From the NCBI RefSeq assembly GCF_051622035.1, contig NC_135360.1, forward strand, positions 25,805,206 to 25,869,205: a DNA stretch of 64,000 bases, given 5' to 3'. Position 1 is the first letter of the stretch. Every line of letters begins with the position of its first letter. This document shows, one piece after another, positions 34,401 through 64,000 of the stretch. The translations under genes were made by a program, and so were the position numbers. Under the pieces are notes generated by a model. That model was not told where the DNA came from. It saw only the letters and a program-made list of their open reading frames with translations, and did not search any database. Origin of the DNA: Arctopsyche grandis. Its lineage: Eukaryota; Arthropoda; Insecta; Trichoptera; Hydropsychidae.

Positions 34401-36411
34401 TCACAATATCATAGAAGCAAATGAACTTAACTTGATATATTACATTTGAAATAATGGAATATTTTTAACTTGTGGCTTGGGCGGTCCCATGGCCTCCCAG
34501 ATGATCTTTTATGTGTTCATACCTACCTATCGACTTTATTCAATCTTTACAATGGCATCTATTGGTATATACGTCACATTTACAGGTGACGACAAAGATG
34601 GCGCTATTAGTGAAAGATCACAATATTTGACGACATCTAAGAACCTTTTGACTTCTGCTGCCGATGCCGTTGAAAGACTCATGTCAAGTTATAAAGTAAT
34701 CTTTAACTTCTTATAAAAAAATATATATAATTTGAACCTTATTTTCGCCACTTGACTGTTATTTTTGTATTAAATAGGAAATTGTAACATTAGCCGGTTA
34801 TACCCACCGAGTCGCTACTATGTTCCAAGTGTTCGACGAAACTTCACATGGTAAATATATGAAGACGGCACTGGACCAGTCTTCGCCCAAAATCAACAGC
34901 ATCAGTGGAAAAGACGACGATTTCAGAATAGAATACCTCAACGGACAACCCATAGCACGAGGTGAGTCTAGTAAAAGTTGTTCAATACATTTCTCATATA
35001 TCTGATACTTATTTCATATTTTATATTACAGGTATAATAACGTACACGGAAGACTTATCGATTGATCTCATAGATGTTCCAATAGTTACTCCAAATTGCG
35101 ACGTAATGGTCACCCGTATGAACCTTCACATAGAACCAGGACAGCACTTAATCATCACAGGACCGAATGGCTGTGGAAAATCTAGGTTACTTTATATCCA
35201 TCTATAAAATTTCAACATCATATGTTCCGTTGATATAACCTGATGTGAATTGTTTCAGTCTATTCCGAATTGTGTCCGGATTGTGGCCGGTATACGCTGG
35301 AGAATTGAAAATACCTAGGAATTGCGAATGCGCTTGGTGCACAAGCGAAGACGGTCCATCTTCGAAAACATCCACAAGTCTTCAACAAGTTAAATGTGAA
35401 AAGAGACCAACGCTTTTCTACATTCCGCAAAGGTTTGTTTCCATATTTTGAATTTGATATTTGTTTTGTAATGGATGTTTCACGTTGTGTTTTGATTTCA
35501 GGCCGTACATGTCAATCGGTACATTGTTAGATCAAGTCATATACCCGGAAACTCCAGAAGAATTCATCGCTCAAGTCGGTGGCCCCCAAGAAGGTGAAAC
35601 TCGTGCTCTTCGCATTCTTCAGTTGGTTTCTTTGGGACATGTTGTGGCTCGTGAGGGATTGCACGCTGTCCGAGATTGGAGAAATACTCTTAGTGGGGGC
35701 GAGAAGCAACGAATGGCTATGGCTCGTCTATTTTATCATAGGTTAAACATACATATCTGAATTTTCTCAGTAAACTCCATTTGATTCACTCAATTTCATT
35801 ACTTGTTGACTCACTTGCTGTATTTAATGTTTTCAGACCTGTCTACGCTCTATTGGATGAATGTACTAGTGCTGTTTCATTAGATACGGAAATTACTTTA
35901 TACCAATCAGCTATCAAAGAAGGAATTACTTTACTCTCTATTACGCATAGACCTAGTTTATGGTAACTATAATACTTTTCTTTTTCATTTCGCATCTCTA
36001 TCCCCTTGTCCTACTCCCATCGGAGAGGTCTTTTCTTCTCTACAGGTTCTCTACGAGATCCAGAATAGTATATCTAACATATAAGCCTAGAAATTCAGTC
36101 AAATAGTACCTAATTACATGAATTGATCTAAATCCCTTCAAAGATAATTTTAAAATCAGCGACATAATGAAGACCTATCAAAGAAAACAAGGCTAACGAT
36201 TCAATTCAAATTTTTTTACATTTATATTCCTTATTCTGTCCCTTCTTATTATACTAGAATTATTCTCGATTATAATGTAATTGTTTTAAATATATTAATT
36301 TTTAATGATTTTTTTTTTAGGAAATACCACAAACATATATTGGAATTCGATGGTGTAGGAAATTGGTCTTATAAAAATTTACCACAAGTGGATGAAAAGC
36401 CTTCATCATAG
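31453..36411 (+). CDS. Abcd1: Peroxisomal ABC half-transporter, ALDP type (ABCD1/2)
   Basis: ATP-driven importer of very-long-chain acyl-CoA into peroxisomes; works as a dimer. Coding exons: 31453-32129, 33385-33483, 33562-33701, 33774-33946, 34029-34203, 34586-34695, 34778-34961, 35032-35185, 35259-35432, 35502-35741, 35837-35962, 36321-36411. They join in frame to 780 residues (human ALDP has 745). A hydrophobic N-terminal stretch (about 24-42) precedes membrane segments from about residue 153. [23 protein letters not shown] and the EAA-like [13 protein letters not shown] are ALDP hallmarks. ATPase motifs: Walker A GPNGCGKS (563-570), Q-loop FYIPQR (624-629), signature LSGGEKQ (692-698), Walker B YALLDE (712-717), H-loop THRP (745-748). 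All catalytic residues are present. Odd points are two Cys-rich insertions: about residues 75-99 (exon 1), and [11 protein letters not shown] in exon 9. The start ATG is the first in frame (AAAATG context) and fits family N-termini. The gene is convergent with bt. Confidence 0.95.
32420..32597. mobile_element. hAT-type MITE, family B, chimeric, in Abcd1 intron 1
   Basis: The 178-bp element is flanked by a perfect 8-bp duplication TATTAGAG (32412-32419 and 32598-32605). Terminal repeats are GGTCTCCGTGACGGGCCTGA on the left and, read in reverse, GGTCTACCTCACGGGCCCGA on the right. The interior matches 19272-19392 inverted. Then 32551-32574 is nearly identical to 19132-19155, which belongs to the CAGTGGCG foldback family, so the element combines two families. 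Confidence 0.85.
34337..34369. repeat. Short perfect hairpin in Abcd1 intron 5
   Basis: GAAGCCCATAAG and CTTATGGGCTTC form a 12-bp perfect stem with a 9-base loop (CTCAGTCAC) inside the 382-bp intron 5. The function is unknown; it may be a repeat end. Confidence 0.6.
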
Positions 36412-38651
36412 TTAAATTATTTATATTAGTATACATATATAGTGATAAAAGCAATCCTAATTGTTAATAATAATAATATGTAGTATTTTTATACATATCT
36501 ATCGCTATAAGTAGACACATTAACGAAACAAATCCAATCGAGACATTTTAATATTGTAATAAAATTGAAAACGTTGATGATTTTCAATTAACTATTCAAA
36601 AGTGCCTCTGCTGTCACAATCTTCCCTTCAAATCTTCAAATTTCGCATTCTATAAAACTATAAATCACAATTTCAATGAAAATTTTCGTGCCTCAATATA
36701 TGTAGTAGTATTACTTAACCGTACATATGTATGTACATAAGCTCGAGCGATCTTATATTAATTATATTATATATTATTACCATTGATAGCTGTGATTTAA
36801 ATTATAAATCAAATCTATTTGGAAGATTTATCCGACCATAAATTCAGTATTTTCAAATTTTCATCACCATCAGTGACATTTGAAACTACACATTTGTCTA
36901 TTTCTATGATATAACCACATTTTCGATTTAGTTGTATGAATATTATATATGTATTATATAATGTGTATTATTAATAAATATACCTATAGTGTCATGTTTG
37001 TAATTGTAAAGCATGAAAAATTGGTACTTCATTAATTCGATTGAAGTTTGAAATTATTATTGAAATTCTCCTGTTTGGCTGGACCAAGTAGATTCTTTTA
37101 TACATTTTAATATGTTCATAAGAACGGGCCACATGCAGTTCTTGTGAATATTTTTAGCTATACCAAATTTAAATAAATGATCATAGCTTTAATTAATCAT
37201 GGTTTTTTATTTCCATCTGTTATAAATCACTATCGTTATGATAAAATAATCTCGGTCATTATCTACATATGATAACCCTACTAAATTTGTAATGACAATA
37301 ATGCTGTTGCGTTTCATAAAATCAGCAATCTACATATATTATACTTAATTGTATATTACATATATAATTATATATGTATGTATAATGAAAACAAGACTGA
37401 TTTTAATAATAATATCATTTATTTATATAATTAATAATAATATTTACATAATACAATTTAAAGTTATTCATTTAAACATATACAAAAATATTATTAATAT
37501 TTAGTCGATGATGACCATTGACGACATCATGAACACGGACGATTGTCGATTCTGAAATTAGCACCATTCGCTCCGCTTTACATTGCATCCGTCTCGGTGT
37601 AACTTTTTTGGTGGCTAGATGGTAAGTGTAAAAAAACTACATCGAGACGTTCACAACCCAAATTTGTAAAGTAGGTGGCGATGAGGATTTTGCAAATTTG
37701 GCGAGCGGAGTAAACAATGCAAATTTTGCAAATGACAAACTTCACATATTCCACATGATGATGAATCAATACTGATAAGTGTTTGCGTGTGTGTGTATGT
37801 ACGTATGTGAACGATTGGAAATATCTTTAGTTTATTAAAATCTTAGTTTCATGACACAAAATATGCAATTAAATTACATTCAATATCCGTTTCCCTAACA
37901 TTCTCGAATGATTTTGATCTAATATACTTTTCCAATTTTAATGACGAAATAAATAAATGAACGCGCGCATTTTTTGTTTCGAGCATCAACGGTATCGCGA
38001 CCAAATACATAAGACAATGAATAAATAAATAAATAAATAAATAATGCAGATTTGACTTACGAATAAGTAATAACAAAATCAGGTGTGTCTGTGTAAAGTT
38101 TGAAGAAGCTAAAGCGTTCGTCAAATCAAATTTAAAAACAAATTAATTCAACAAAAAAATAAATTAATTATTTAATTATTATTATTAAATTATTACACAG
38201 CGTTTCAATCAAAAAATACTCTCGCACTGACGAAACAAAAAAAAATATCTGTACGAATAAAGCGATTTACTCCCGACCGGTCCCGTTGCGGGCCTGATCA
38301 ATCCCGGAAACATTTGGAACAAATAAAACGTCCCGGAAGCGTTCGTAAGTAAGTAAATGAGTAAAAATAAAAAAAAATAAAATAGATACAAACAAATATA
38401 TGACTAGATTTTTTAAATGGTACTAAAATTTTTCGTTTTGGTGGTTATTTCAAAATTCGAATTTTTTTAACATTTTATATATTGCTTTTTTCTATATTAT
38501 ATTTTAATTGCTCCCATCTCATATTGTTGAAAATTTCGTTAAAAATATATTATTTTTCCGAATCAATTCTAACATGGTTTGTGTATAAGTGTGTGAGTGG
38601 ATGGGAACATTCGTTTGTGTAAATTGGTTCGATTTATTTGAAATTAGTCGA
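36412..38651. other. Convergent 3' flanks of Abcd1 and bt
   Basis: About 2.2 kb between the two stop codons. It must contain the 3' UTRs of both genes. No other gene was recognised. Several TTTATT words on the + strand (for example 38633-38638 and about 37417) could serve bt on the - strand, but none stands out. 37500-37760 is somewhat richer in G+C. Confidence 0.5.
36558..36563 (+). terminator. Candidate Abcd1 polyadenylation signal
   Basis: AATAAA about 147 bp after the Abcd1 stop codon. Another AATAAA lies at 36973-36978. Either could end the transcript; the first is the closer and more usual distance. Confidence 0.5.
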
Positions 38652-63949
<25,298 letters not shown>

Positions 63950-64000
63950 CTATTTAAGTTTTTATGCATAAATTTAATATTTGTATAATAAAAACCTATA

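Noticed and set aside
34477..34716. 79-codon frame within and after Abcd1 intron 5
   Set aside because: Only its last part (34586-34695) is the exon; the upstream hydrophobic part is intron, as shown by family alignment and the acceptor TTTACAG.

Overview
The window is eukaryotic, nuclear and AT-rich, and almost certainly from an insect. Two split genes sit tail to tail in the right half: an ALDP-type peroxisomal ABC half-transporter (Abcd1 type, + strand, 31453-36411, 12 exons) and the C-terminal three quarters or so of the giant muscle kinase projectin/bent (bt, - strand, 38652-63949, at least 67 exons, running out of the window at its 5' side). I joined both genes exon by exon. All splice junctions used are GT-AG and the reading frame closes in both: 780 codons plus stop for Abcd1, and 6476 codons plus stop for the visible part of bt. 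From memory, both genes lie on the small dot chromosome (Muller F) of Drosophila, which would make this an old linkage. The insect order cannot be fixed from sequence alone.

The left half (1-31452) is repeat-rich and has no complete gene that I can support. It carries tRNA-derived SINEs (five copies), several families of short inverted-repeat elements, a Tc1-like transposase fragment with an inverted second copy, a solo gypsy-type LTR, a hAT transposase remnant, Helitron-like ends, and a 5'-truncated RTE-type LINE with an 11-bp target-site duplication. Among the short elements, three copies of one hAT-type MITE each have a perfect 8-bp target-site duplication. Two exon-like stretches in this half (8255-8524 and 17316-17545, both +) encode cysteine-rich peptides and may belong to an unrecognised gene. 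A promoter-plus-first-exon-like stretch lies near 21170-21262.

Region by region: 1-10200 is repeat debris. 10200-19000 is AT-rich intergenic or intronic DNA with the 17.3-kb candidate exon. 19000-23200 is a cluster of nested MITEs. 23200-27300 is nearly featureless. 27300-28600 holds a microsatellite, a LINE-tail hairpin and the RTE insertion. 31453-36411 is Abcd1, with a further MITE in intron 1. 36412-38651 is the convergent 3' flank. 38652-64000 is bt.

In bt the visible order from N to C terminus is: thirteen Fn3-Fn3-Ig core modules (the first one cut by the window edge); an intermediate Fn3/Ig region; a complete Ser/Thr kinase domain; and five C-terminal Ig domains interrupted by a Ser/Pro-rich linker. 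Intron density is strikingly uneven: one uninterrupted 5310-bp exon covers about 18 domains, while both flanks are cut every 100-400 bp. The two genes do unrelated jobs (peroxisomal very-long-chain fatty acid import and muscle elasticity/signalling), so their adjacency is positional rather than functional.
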